From NCBI GenBank assembly GCA_037176705.1, contig CM073898.1:40117488-40181487 (forward strand): DNA of 64,000 bases, in the 5' to 3' direction. This document shows, one piece after another, positions 31,904 through 41,286 of the stretch. Position 1 is the first letter of the stretch. Every line of letters begins with the position of its first letter. The notes under the pieces were generated by a model. It was given only the letters and a program-made list of their open reading frames with translations. It did not search any database and was not told where the DNA came from. This stretch comes from Molossus alvarezi. Lineage: Eukaryota > Chordata > Mammalia > Chiroptera > Molossidae. The position numbers were made by a program, and so were the translations under genes.

Positions 31904-33388
31904 TTCAGTTTCCTTAGTTGTTATTGGTCTGTTCAAGTTTTCTTATGCTTCCCAATTCAGTTTTGGGAGACTGTGAGTCTATAAATTTCTCTGTTTTGCC
32001 GAGGTTATCTAGTTGTTGGTATAGAATTGTTCATAGTATTTTCTAAGAATCCTTTGTATTTCTGTGATGTTAGTTGTTACTTCTCCCCTTTCGTTTCTGG
32101 TTTTATTTGGGTCCTTTCTCTTTCTTTCTTGGTCAGTCTGGCTAAAGATTCAATAATCTTGTTTCTTTTCAAAGAACCAGGTTTTTGTTTCATTGATCTT
32201 TTGAATTGTTTTTTTCAGTCTCTATGTCTTTTATTTCTGCTCTGACCTTTACTATTTCTTTCCTTCTACTGGCTCTGGGTTTTTCTTTTTGTTTACTTTC
32301 TAATTCTTTAGGTTGTAGGATTAGATAGTCTACTAGAATTTTTTCTTGTTTCTTGAGGTAGACCTGTAGTGCTATGAGCTTCCCTCTCAGAACTGCTTTT
32401 GTTGAATCCCATAAATTTTTGTGTTGTGTGTTCATTTTTATTGGTCTCTAGAAAGTTTTTTATTTCTTCCTTGGTAACCCATCCATTGTTTAATAACATG
32501 CTACTTAGCCTCCATGTGTTTGAATGTTTTTGAGTGTTTTTATTGTAATTAATTTTTAGTTTCATGCCATTGTGATCTGAGAAGATGCTTGGTATGATTT
32601 CAATCTTCTTGAACCTGTAGAGACTTAATTTATGTCCTAACATGTGGTTTATCTTTGAGAATGTCCTGTGTGCACTTGAGAAGAATTTACATTATGCATC
32701 TTTGGGGTGAAACGTTCTGTAAATGTCAATTTAAATTTCCCTTGAAGTCCTCCAGAAGGTTTATAATATATTTAGGTGCATATATGTTTACCAGTTATAT
32801 CCTCAGTTGGATTGATCCTTTTAATATTATGTAGTGACCTTCTTTGTCTCCTACTATGGCCCTCGTTTTGAAGTCTATCTTGTTAGATATGAATATTGCT
32901 ACCCAGCTTTTATTTTTGTTTCCATTTGCCTGGAAAATTTTTTCCAACCCTTCACTTTCATCCTGTGTGCATCTTTTGTTTTGAGGTGGGTGTCTTCTAT
33001 ACAGCATGTATATGGTACATATGTATGGGCCATGTTTTCTTTTTTTTTAAATCACCTGAGGACATTTTTTCATTTTTGTTCAGATAGCATGGGAAAGAGA
33101 GAGAGAAAGAGAGAGAGACAGAAAGAAACATCAATGTAAAAGAGACACATTGAGTGGCTGCCTTCCTCATGACCCCAATCAGGGCCGGGTTTGAATCACA
33201 ACCAAGGTACGTGCCCTTGACCAGAATCAACCCTGTGACTCAGTCTGTGGGCCGATGCTCTAACCACTGAGTAAAACTGGCCAGGGCTCATATTTTCTTA
33301 TCCGATCAGCTACTCTATATCTTTTGATTGGAGCATTTAAACTATTTACCTTCAAGGTTATTACTGATAGGTACTTATTTGTTGCCAT
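31904..33388 (-). pseudogene. L1 ORF2 endonuclease region (broken)
   Basis: The likely ATG lies at 33388 on the minus strand, followed by a sequence of the L1 endonuclease start type (SVITLKVNSLNAPIK, where intact copies read LNVNGLNAPIK). After the Ves insertion come EKIFQANGNKNKSWVAIFIS and DKEGHYIILKGSI, then the C-terminal endonuclease part with IPSIFSDHNGMKLKIN and NTWRLSSMLLNNGWV. In-frame stops, the Ves and the missing reverse transcriptase make it non-functional. Normal ORF2 products are about 1275 residues. Confidence 0.85.
33042..33288 (-). mobile_element. Ves SINE inside L1 ORF2
   Basis: Reverse orientation: poly(T), 'aaatcacctgaggacatttt', a GA-rich run, 'gggtttgaatcacaacc' and the end 'aaaactggccagggct'. 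The duplication CATGTTTTCTT (33031-33041) against CATATTTTCTT (33289-33299) dates it after the host L1. Confidence 0.9.
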
Positions 33389-33406
33389 TTTAATTCTTTA
33401 GGCCCA

Positions 33407-33410
<4 letters not shown>

Positions 33411-33449
<39 letters not shown>
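33411..33449 (+). repeat. (TC)n microsatellite between L1 ORF1 and ORF2
   Basis: About nineteen TC units lie in the short spacer between the ORF1 stop and the ORF2 start of the minus-strand L1. The tract probably expanded after insertion. Confidence 0.9.
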
Positions 33450-33454
<5 letters not shown>

Positions 33455-33472
33455 CTTCTTACAACAGTCCTT

Positions 33473-34380
33473 TTAGCATTTCTTGGAGTGCTGGTTTGGT
33501 GGCCTTTTTTCTTTTTTGTCTGTGAAGCTCTTTATTTCACCTTCAATTTTAAATGATAGCCTTGCTGGATAGAGTAGTCTTGGATTTACACCTTTGGTTT
33601 GCATTACTTTGCATACTTCATTCCATTTCCTTCTGGCCTGCATTGTTTCCATTGAGAAATCAACCGACAATCTAATAGGAGCTGCCGTGTAGGTAACTTT
33701 CTGTCTCTCTCTTGCTGCCTTTAGGATTCTCTCTTTGTCTTTAACATTTGCCATTTTAATTATGATGTGTCCAGGTGTGGGTATTTTGGGGTTTCTCTTT
33801 ATTGGGACTCTCTTTGTTTCCTGGGCTTGTGTGACTTTTTCCTTCACCAGGTTAGGGAGGTTTTCTGTGATTATTCTTTCAAACAGGTTTTCTATTTCTT
33901 TCTCTTATTCTTCTCTGGTAACCCTATGATATGAATATTATTACATTTTGTTTTGTCCCAAAGTCCTTTAAACTCTCCTCCTGCCTTTTAATATTTTTTT
34001 CCATTTACTACTCTATTTGGGTGTTATTTTCTACCTTGTCGTCTAACCCACTGAATCAGTCTTCAGCTTCTTCTAATTTACTATTGAATCCTTCCAAGGT
34101 ATTTTTTTTTATATCAGCTATGTCATCCTTCATTTCCACTTGATTTTTATCCATAGCTTCTACCTCTCTCTCTCTCTCTTTTTTTTTTTTTTATGCCAGT
34201 GTAGTTCTCATTATGTTCCTGTAGTTCTCACTAAGTTATTTGAGTATCCTTAAAACCATTGCTTTGAATTTTTTACAAATCACTTACCTTTATTTTATGT
34301 AGTTCTTTTCTGGCAATTCCTCCTTTTCTTTCATTTGTGGGTTGTTTTTTTTTTGTCTCCCAATTTTATTAGTCTGGTAA
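33473..34380 (-). pseudogene. L1 ORF1 (broken)
   Basis: The C-terminal 124 codons (33847 down to 33473) are open and carry the ORF1p RNA-binding and C-terminal pattern: GHIIIKMANVKDKERILKAA, RRKWNEVCKVMQTKGVNPRL and LYPARLSFKIEGEIKSF. Upstream to about 34380 the sequence is A-rich on the minus strand, as expected of the coiled-coil half, but it is shifted and interrupted. ORF1p is the RNA chaperone of the L1 particle. This copy cannot be translated intact. Confidence 0.8.
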
Positions 34381-34659
34381 TTCAAGGCCAGGTGAGGCAT
34401 GTTTGGCCATGCTGGCAGATCAGTGTGTATCAGATAAGATTGCTATGGCTCCCAGTCTTGATGTGGTGTCCTTGTGGGACCCAATAGAATAGTCTTCTTG
34501 ATCTTCTGAACTGGGTTCTCTACGATAGACCCTTATGTGGGTAATGTGGGCTCTCCTGTTAAATTTGGGTCTTGATTGCTGCTGTCCATTTGTGGGTGGG
34601 CTCAGTCTTTAGAGTTGTTAACTATGAGTCAAAACTCCGGCCCCCCATTGACCGTGTCA

Positions 34660-35330
34660 TGCCAACCATTATATAGACGTTTACAGGACAAAATAAAGCA
34701 ACCAGATCAAATAAAAAATATCCTCTCAACAGTATCCACCTCAACAATAATAGAAGCAACTGCCTCAACAAAAATATTAAAAGACACATAGATAATAGAA
34801 AAAACATACTCACTCCTACACAAGGAACAGTAGGAGGTGTGAAAGCAAAATAATTAGAAGAGGGAAAAAGAAATTGAGATAAAATAAAAGTAAAAAAGTC
34901 AATGCATAACTAGCTTAAAAAAGAGAGAGAGAAAACATCAGTTTGAACATTGATACAAGCCCCAGGCTCAGTAATACAGTTAAAAGACAAGCAAACTGAA
35001 AACACACACACTCCCACCCATGCACACACAAAGAATAATACTAGAAGGCATGAGACTGAATGACTTAAAAGGGGTGGAGAAAAAAAAAAGTATATGAATG
35101 TAAAGAAGGCAAGGCAAGCAGACCAAATCAAAGGATACCTTGAACAGTTATCAGCATCTACATTGGTAGAAGCAACAGGTTCAATGAAGAGATTAAAACA
35201 CAAACAAACAACCAGAAAATACACACACACACCACACACACACAGAATACTAGGAAGCACAAGACTAAAAGGGTTGGAGGGGGCGGAAGAATATGAAAGC
35301 AAAGAAGACAGAGACCAGAAATTGGGTAAG
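34660..35330 (-). repeat. three degenerate ~210-bp units in the L1 5' UTR
   Basis: Corresponding landmarks recur. TAGAAGCAAC at 34751 matches TAGAAGCAAC at 35167 (offset 416). ACATTGATACAAGC near 34947 matches ACATTGGTAGAAGC at 35160 (offset 213). Each unit then runs into ATTAAAAGACACA-like and CACACACAC sequence, and a block like ACTAGAAGGCATGAGACTGA or ACTAGGAAGCACAAGACTAA. So three units of about 203-213 bp stand in tandem. Mouse L1 promoters are also built of ~200-bp monomers, but no sequence link is claimed. Confidence 0.7.
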
Positions 35331-36480
35331 CATGAAAAATAAAAGGTAGAAAATAATAACTGAAATAATAATAATAATTTTAGAAGGTACTAATGCTAAT
35401 TTGAATAAAATATAGAATAAGAAAGTAGAGAACGGGAAAAGAAAGAAAAAGAGAAAAAAATTGAATTAAAAAAAGAAAAAATCCCACATACCAAAATCAC
35501 CACAGCAATAACAGAAAAAACAACAACCCTTGGATCTGTTCTTTATGGAGCTCACGGGATTCTCCTCCACTGTAGTTAGATCTGGTCCCTTGGGTGTGGG
35601 TCCCCATCCTCTTGGGCGGGACCAGTGTGGATCACTGCCTTTGCTTGGTCCTTGGCCTCCTGGCTGGAACCCTGTAGGGCATGGTCCTAGGTAGTCCTAT
35701 GAGCTGGGCTACCCTAGCCCAGAGGCTGGGTCAACTTCAGGGCTAGCCACTTGTATGCATTTGTTCTGGGCTGCTTTTCCTTCCCCCTCTGGCACTGGGC
35801 TCTGTGGGGTATCAGGTCCAGTCAGGGTGGTTTACTCAGCTTTGTGTTAGGGATGGTGCCTGTAGCTTACAAGAGAGGCAGGCAGTCTTTCCTTTCCTTC
35901 CAATGATCAGTTCTGCCTGGGTTACTGGAGTCCCACCTCAAGCAGGTGAGAATAGAAAGAAAAAAAGTGTAATGAAAAGAAAAAAGAAAGAAATGCTCTA
36001 CTTGGCCCTCTGGTCTTTAAGCAAGGCCAGCTTGTACTGGGAGGGGCTACTGGCTAGGCTCCAATTTGGCCAGATGTTCTAATCCCCAACGTGTCAGACC
36101 CTGCCTCTGGAGTTCAGACTTCCTGCCCCACACTGTTTGCTGTTCCACTGGGCAGGGGTTTCCTCCAGGTTAGATAGCTGATTCTCCAGCTCCTCAGGCA
36201 CTGCTGCTGGGGTTCTGATCTGATCTTCAGTTTAGGGCTGTTCCCCGGGCTGGGGAAGGGGTGTCTCCTCTCAGCTAGAGGTGGGGAGGAAAGGGGCTCT
36301 TACCCCAGGCACCACTTGTGCTCCCCTTCCCTTCTCTGCAGACCTCCTTTGGGATCTCTGTGTGGTGCTGAGTTCCCCTTTTCCCAGGGGGCTGGACCTG
36401 TGCTGCTGCATCTTCTCTCCACCTCCCAAGCTGCCGGAATTCACTCACTCACCTACTTTGCCTTCTCCTCCTCTCTCCTC

Positions 36481-36665
36481 TCCATGGCCTCCTTGTCCAC
36501 AGTCTTGTTTCTTTCTCAGTCCTTCCACACACTCCACCCCAGATCCCCAACACTACCCCAACAGCTGTCAGTCTGCTCCCTGTCTATGGGTCTGTCTCTA
36601 TTTTGCTTGACAGTTCATTTTGTTTATTAGATTAAACATATGAGTGAAATCATGTGAATTTCTTT
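36481..36665 (-). mobile_element. fragment of another L1 3' end
   Basis: In antisense, 36610-36665 reads as the end of ORF2 and the start of a 3' UTR ('gtttattagattaaacatat', 'gagtgaaatcatgtgaattt', comparable with the ATCTCACTCATATGTGGAAT region of L1). It lies head-to-tail next to the 5' UTR of the L1 at 31904-36480. The border between the two near 36480 is my estimate. Confidence 0.5.
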
Positions 36666-36670
36666 CTTTT

Positions 36671-36733
36671 TTAATCCTCACCTGAGGATATTATTTATTT
36701 ATTTATTTATTTTCAGACAGAGTGGGAGAGAGG

Positions 36734-36775
<42 letters not shown>

Positions 36776-36916
36776 AATGTGAGGAAGACACATCAATTGG
36801 TTGCCCCCTGTATGACCCCGACCAGGGCCAGGGTATGTGCCCTCGACTGGAATTGAACCCTCGACTCTTTGGTCTGCAGGTGGATGCTTTAACTGCTGAG
36901 CCAAACTGGCCAGGGC
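36671..36916 (-). mobile_element. Ves SINE
   Basis: Reverse orientation: 'ttaatcctcacctgaggata', a TTTA run, a (GA)n run at about 36720-36772, 'catcaattggttgcccc', a B-box complement in 'ggaattgaaccctcgac', and the end 'gccaaactggccagggc'. AATTTCTT occurs on both sides (about 36658 and 36923), a likely short duplication. Confidence 0.9.
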
Positions 36917-37169
36917 TGGATTAATTTCTTAATTAATGCATCTGCAGAAATAATACATTTTGTTTCAATTGTCCTTTTTCTTACAAGTTTTCTCTCAGAT
37001 CCTGCTTGATATATAGTACTACCTATTTAGGTTATTAGCCAGAACTTGCTGAGTAATTCAAGGAAATTCAGTTTATCTAACATGCTTCTATATTCCAAGC
37101 ATTAAAAACCAAGAGCTACACTACATGATTTCTGAAAGCCCCTTCAGTTTTATATAAATGCAAATATAA

Positions 37170-37610
37170 ATGTTTATAGTGCTTACTATGTGCCAATCAC
37201 TGGGCTAAATACTTTATAAATATTATTTCATGAAATCTGCACAAAAATTCCACAGTGTAGGACCAGACATTATAAACTTTTAATATAATGGAAAACTGAG
37301 GCTTATAAAGGTTTAATAATTTAGTCACAGTCGTGTAAAGGTGAAAGCTAAAAGTCAATCTCAGGTCACCTGACACCATAGCCCATGTTCTTTTTTTTCT
37401 TAATGTTTCTACTGATTTTTTTTAGAGAGGAAGGAAGAGAGAGATAGAAATAGCATGAGAGAGAAACATCAATCTGCTGCCTCCTGTATGCCCCCTACTG
37501 GGGATTGAGTCCTGACTGGGAATTGAACTAGGACCTCTCCATGGGACAAAGCTCAATCCACTGAGCCACATGGGCCAGGCAGAGCTCGTGTTCTTAATCA
37601 TTTCATTTCA
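37170..37610 (+). repeat. MIR SINE split by a Ves
   Basis: 'gtgcttactatgtgccaatc', 'actgggctaaatactttata', 'ggaaaactgaggcttataaa', 'ggtttaataatttagtcaca' and 'cccatgttctt' form a MIR. Its last bases resume after the Ves as 'gctcgtgttcttaatcattt'. Confidence 0.75.
37393..37580 (-). mobile_element. short-bodied Ves SINE nested in a MIR
   Basis: At 188 bp it is shorter than the other full copies and of a distinct type: 'taatgtttctactgattttt', then a GA run, 'ctcctgtatgccccctactg', 'gggaattgaactaggacctc', and 'actgagccacatgggccagg'. TGTTCTT at 37386-37392 and 37589-37595 is the target duplication. Confidence 0.85.
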
Positions 37611-37719
37611 CCATTTCTATTGTAAAGATAAGAGTCCTGAAAAAAGTAAGGTCAAATAGCTTACTCTAATCACTATGCACATGATAGCTCTTACACAAAG
37701 GACTAGATCCTCACCACTA

Positions 37720-37876
37720 GAAGGATGGTCTGCAGACCAGCTGCATCAGCATTACCTGGGTGCTTATTAGAAATGCAGGATCTCAGCCTCCACCCCAGAC
37801 CTACTTTTAGATTCTGCATTTTAACAAGATTCATACATGATTCACATGCACATTAAAGTCTGGGAAGTGTTCTAAA
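37720..37876 (+). mobile_element. MER5A hAT-Charlie MITE
   Basis: The blocks 'ggtctgcagaccagctgcat', 'cagcattacctgggtgctta', 'ttagaaatgcaggatctcag', 'ccaccccagacctactttta', 'attttaacaagattcataca' and 'cacattaaagtctgggaag' cover most of MER5A. This is the second good copy in the window. Confidence 0.85.
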
Positions 37877-39197
37877 GAACATTTAAGAAAAACATAGATA
37901 TGCAGGGAAGAAAATGGCCACCTATTACCCAGTTTTAAGAACTGAACAATGTCATTCTTCAGAAATGATTTTTTCCTTGAGCCTTCAACCTACTGTATAC
38001 TGAGTAAACAATACAACCGCCAAACGTGGTATAAATAAAATGAAAGCAGTGTGAAAAATTCAAAGCATATAATCAACAATATCAGGCTACTGTCAAGCTA
38101 GACTAATTCTAGTGCCTGGGAATTTTTTATGTTTTTTATTTTTTTGCCTTTAACCTGTATCTGCTATTCAAATAACTGAAAATTAGGTCAAATTTTTAAT
38201 AAAAAATTTTATGCTGTTCATACAGTATCCAGTATGGAAAAGGTCAAAATAAAAGCAATAATTGTCAATGAATATATTTTTTGTTAATACTACTTAGGTA
38301 ATAATATTCTTCTTTTCCCATATTTGAATATCATGGGTCTTAGCTACACATAGAAAGTCTGTTACATCTATCAGTTTTCTTTTTAAATGGCATGAAAAAC
38401 CTAGCAAGGGGAACTATACACATGTTTTTAAATGTTACAATGTTTAGTAGTGGTATTATATTATTAGTATAATGAAACACTAAAATATCTATATTTATTT
38501 TATATTAATGAAAACATATAGAAACCTAGTACATTCTTATATCATTGGCTGGAAAAAGGTCAAGCAGATGCAACGAAAATGAGTAAAGTGTCTCAGGTAA
38601 ACCATTCTCCCGACAGTTTATCTATATTTCCTTGTCTTGAAAGTACCTGATTTGACCTAAATTAATTTTTATGAAAGTTAGAGACATTTTCACCTTACAC
38701 ATGTTTTTTTGTATTTAAGAAATACCTCTCGCTTTCTTGCTGCTGCATTTGATTCTAATCTAGTGGCAAAAGTGCACCAGCGCCAAGGCTGCGATTCTCC
38801 CTGATCAATACACATCCAGCTGGTGGATTGGTGCCCGGAGCTGTTGAAGTTCACTCTTGAATAGGAATCAAACTTGCAAAATACAGATCTTCTTAGTTCA
38901 AGTGATGTGTTTTGTGTGCTTGGCATAAATAATATACTCAGATTCTTAAGGGTCATTGAAGAAAATGATCAAACCACAATGCTGAAAACAGTCCTCTTAT
39001 CTTTTCTTTCCTTATTACTAGAGTAGGGCATTTACATGACATAAAGTCATGTGAGATAATATAATGAATATCAAAGTAGCCCACATGATTTCATCACCTG
39101 CTGTATATATGAGCCATCTGGGATTCTTGGCAGAGATAAGAAACTTGAACTATCAGCAGAATTATTAATTTACAAATAAATCATTGCTCTCATTATA
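37877..39197. other. unassigned AT-rich sequence
   Basis: I recognise no gene or repeat. The minus-strand frame at 38690-38956 has no protein signature. Confidence 0.35.
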
Positions 39198-39323
39198 CAG
39201 AGTGTCCCAAAATATGAATACAGAGTATCTGTAGATTCTATTACATTTTGAAAATAAAATGAATTTTAATAAACACTGGTTTTATGATGATTCAAAGTTG
39301 TGTATACTTTTGGGGGGAACACC
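39198..39323. mobile_element. mariner MITE related to 18501-18931
   Basis: The left end CAGAGTGTCCCAAAATATGA follows a TA. The right end on the other strand is GGGTGTTCCCCCCAAAAGTA, again beside TA. The interior 'gaattttaataaacactggt' is the reverse complement of the 'agtgtttattgacataaac' stretch in the larger mariner at 18501. It is therefore a non-autonomous deletion derivative of the same family in the opposite orientation. Confidence 0.75.
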
Positions 39324-40214
39324 CTATATATCTAACTAGTACTAAAGATTTATTTGTGTTCCAAATTCATATTCAACTCAAATACTTTAAAATTTCACAA
39401 ATCATAAAAATTAGTTTGACTCTGCATTATAGTTTAGTTATTGATTCCTTATGAAGGTACTTCTCCAGCCATTGACGATATGCACAATATACTTATTTTT
39501 CATTGTGTAGTTAACCCAGCTTGAAACCCAAATGTAGGTCTGGGGCATATCTTAGGAATATGAATATCAGGTTCCATATAAATTAATTTAGGCAACAGGT
39601 TGACACATTAACTCATGAAGCTTAATGGAAGTTTGGTTGGAAATTGTTCAAGGTGTAAGAATGCTTTTACAGATCATTTTTTTTGTCAAGAGGGTAGTAA
39701 TGCTAAGATCGGTTACAATCAGGAGGACAACATTCAAAGTAAATATTGGATCAAGAATAGGAATATTGATGCAGAAAGGTCAAGAATAGATGATCAGGAC
39801 CATGGATAGCTCCCCCTGAGAGCCTTGTAACAATGACATAACTGAAGCATCCGATATTCAAAGTTAAAACCTGTTGGTTACTGAGAATGCCTGGCTTACA
39901 AAAGTTTATCTTCTGTATAGTTCAACTATTGTCTTATGTATAGTCCCTACATAAGAGAGGAGATTCCTTATATAGCCTGACTGGGGTCTCCACAATTATG
40001 TCCAAATGTCCACTGGGCTCACGAGATTACCATGTGTCCTCTCAGCCTTCTTGTCGTCATGTAATTCAGAATACCTATGTCTACCAGACAGTGGGACAAT
40101 ACCTGAATCAGTCACCAACCCCACATAGTGGCCCATAATAATTAGTGAGGTATAAATATAATACTTTGAAGTTTGATAGAATAAAAAAATTTTCAGGTAA
40201 AGTTATAAATTGTT
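39324..40214. other. unassigned sequence
   Basis: I see no supported feature. The small frame at 39615-39809 has no motif. Confidence 0.3.
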
Positions 40215-40385
40215 CTCATTTCAATCTCCTGTAAGGAAGTTAAGAGAAGTGGTTTTATACCTAGTTCATACATGCAGAACACGCATGCTGGGTAGTTCAA
40301 TGACTTGCCCCTAATCACAAGCCAGTGAGAACAGAGTCAAAATAAAAATTCAGACATTTGTTCTTAAACCCACAACATTGTATAA
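40215..40385 (+). repeat. MIR (MIRb-like) SINE
   Basis: 'tgacttgcccctaatcacaa', 'gccagtgagaacagagtcaa' and 'ttcttaaacccacaacattg' reproduce the MIRb 3' half (GTGACTTGCCCAAGGTCACA and so on), with a diverged core upstream. Confidence 0.6.
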
Positions 40386-41045
40386 ATTCAGTTCAAAGGA
40401 ATACAACAAATAGATAATTAAATGTCTCAAATTATGTTTATCATTAATCTCATTATGGAACTATAATATTTATAGGTTTCTGAGATCCCCCCTTCTTTTC
40501 AGGGTTACTACCTCAAAATAGCTTTTGTCCAGTGGCACCTCAGTTTAGTTCCTCTCCAAATCTCTGTCAATAGCCCAAACTTGAGGTACACGAAGAAGAA
40601 AAAACGATTCCAAGTTTATGCAATAAAGATGGGTAAGTGACACCCCACTTTGCCCCCAAATACTTATGTTTTGTTCCTTTTATAAAAGATAGAATCATTG
40701 GCCATAAATGGCTGCCTACCTAGAAGCTAGATTTCCCAGGTTATATTCATCTAGGTGATGCCAATGTCTACTTTTCTCAGTAAAATGTAAGGGGTACAAT
40801 GTGCATATTAATTCTTATCCAAAGCAGTTTAGAATTGGGCAGGTTTTTCCCTGGTCTTTTTTTCCATCCCCAAGGAAGGTTGATCTGTGAAATATAAGGG
40901 GTTTATGTTCCTTAATTACATTATGGAAGGCCATATGACCAGGAATATCTGACTTTAAAGTGAGACAAAATAAATAAATTATTTCATTCAGTCACTGAGG
41001 TTTGAGGAGAACATCACCATATTTAATGCCATTTCTAATATTCTT
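40386..41045. other. unassigned sequence
   Basis: I see no supported feature here. Confidence 0.3.
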
Positions 41046-41286
41046 CTTTTAGTACAGTGATTCTCAACAATGGGCAGTTTTTTTTCTCTCAAGAGATATT
41101 TCATAATGTCTAGAGACATTTTTGGTTGTCATAGTGGAGTGAAGGAGAGTTGTGCTCCTGGAATCTAAAATAAGTAAAAATCCACAGCTTATGATGCACA
41201 AGACATCCCAGCCTCCACTGCCCGAGGAATGGATTTACCAACCCCAAATGTCAACAGCACAACTTTTGAGAAGCTCCATTTTAGTA
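41046..41286 (+). mobile_element. MER20 hAT-Charlie MITE with 8-bp duplication
   Basis: The element at 41054-41278 starts CAGTGATTCTCAACAATGGG and contains 'taatgtctagagacattttt', 'ggttgtcatagtggagtgaa', 'gatgcacaagacatcccagc', and 'aaatgtcaacagcacaactt', ending near 'gagaagctccat'. The 8-bp duplication TTTTAGTA stands at 41046-41053 and 41279-41286 and is perfect, typical of hAT insertion. Some MER20 copies act as enhancers in endometrial cells of placental mammals. That role is known for the family and is not shown here. Confidence 0.9.

Larger units (their letters stand above)
31904..36480 (-). mobile_element. minus-strand L1 with full 5' region, 3' half missing
   Basis: Read on the minus strand, the element has a long 5' UTR (about 36480 down to 34390), ORF1 (about 34380 to 33473), a short spacer with a (TC)n run, and ORF2 from about 33388 through the endonuclease to 31904, where it stops abruptly at a Ves head. 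Reverse transcriptase, C-terminus, 3' UTR and poly(A) are gone. Most L1 copies lose the 5' side, so the opposite state points to a deletion after insertion. Stops and frameshifts make it inactive. The 5' UTR is unusually G+C-rich at its outer end (35540-36480). A Ves interrupts ORF2 at 33042-33288. Confidence 0.8.

Noticed and set aside
35804..36630. overlapping open frames of about 100 codons suggesting a gene
   Set aside because: This is the G+C-rich 5' UTR of a minus-strand L1. Low stop density follows from composition, and the frames lie on the opposite strand to the element.
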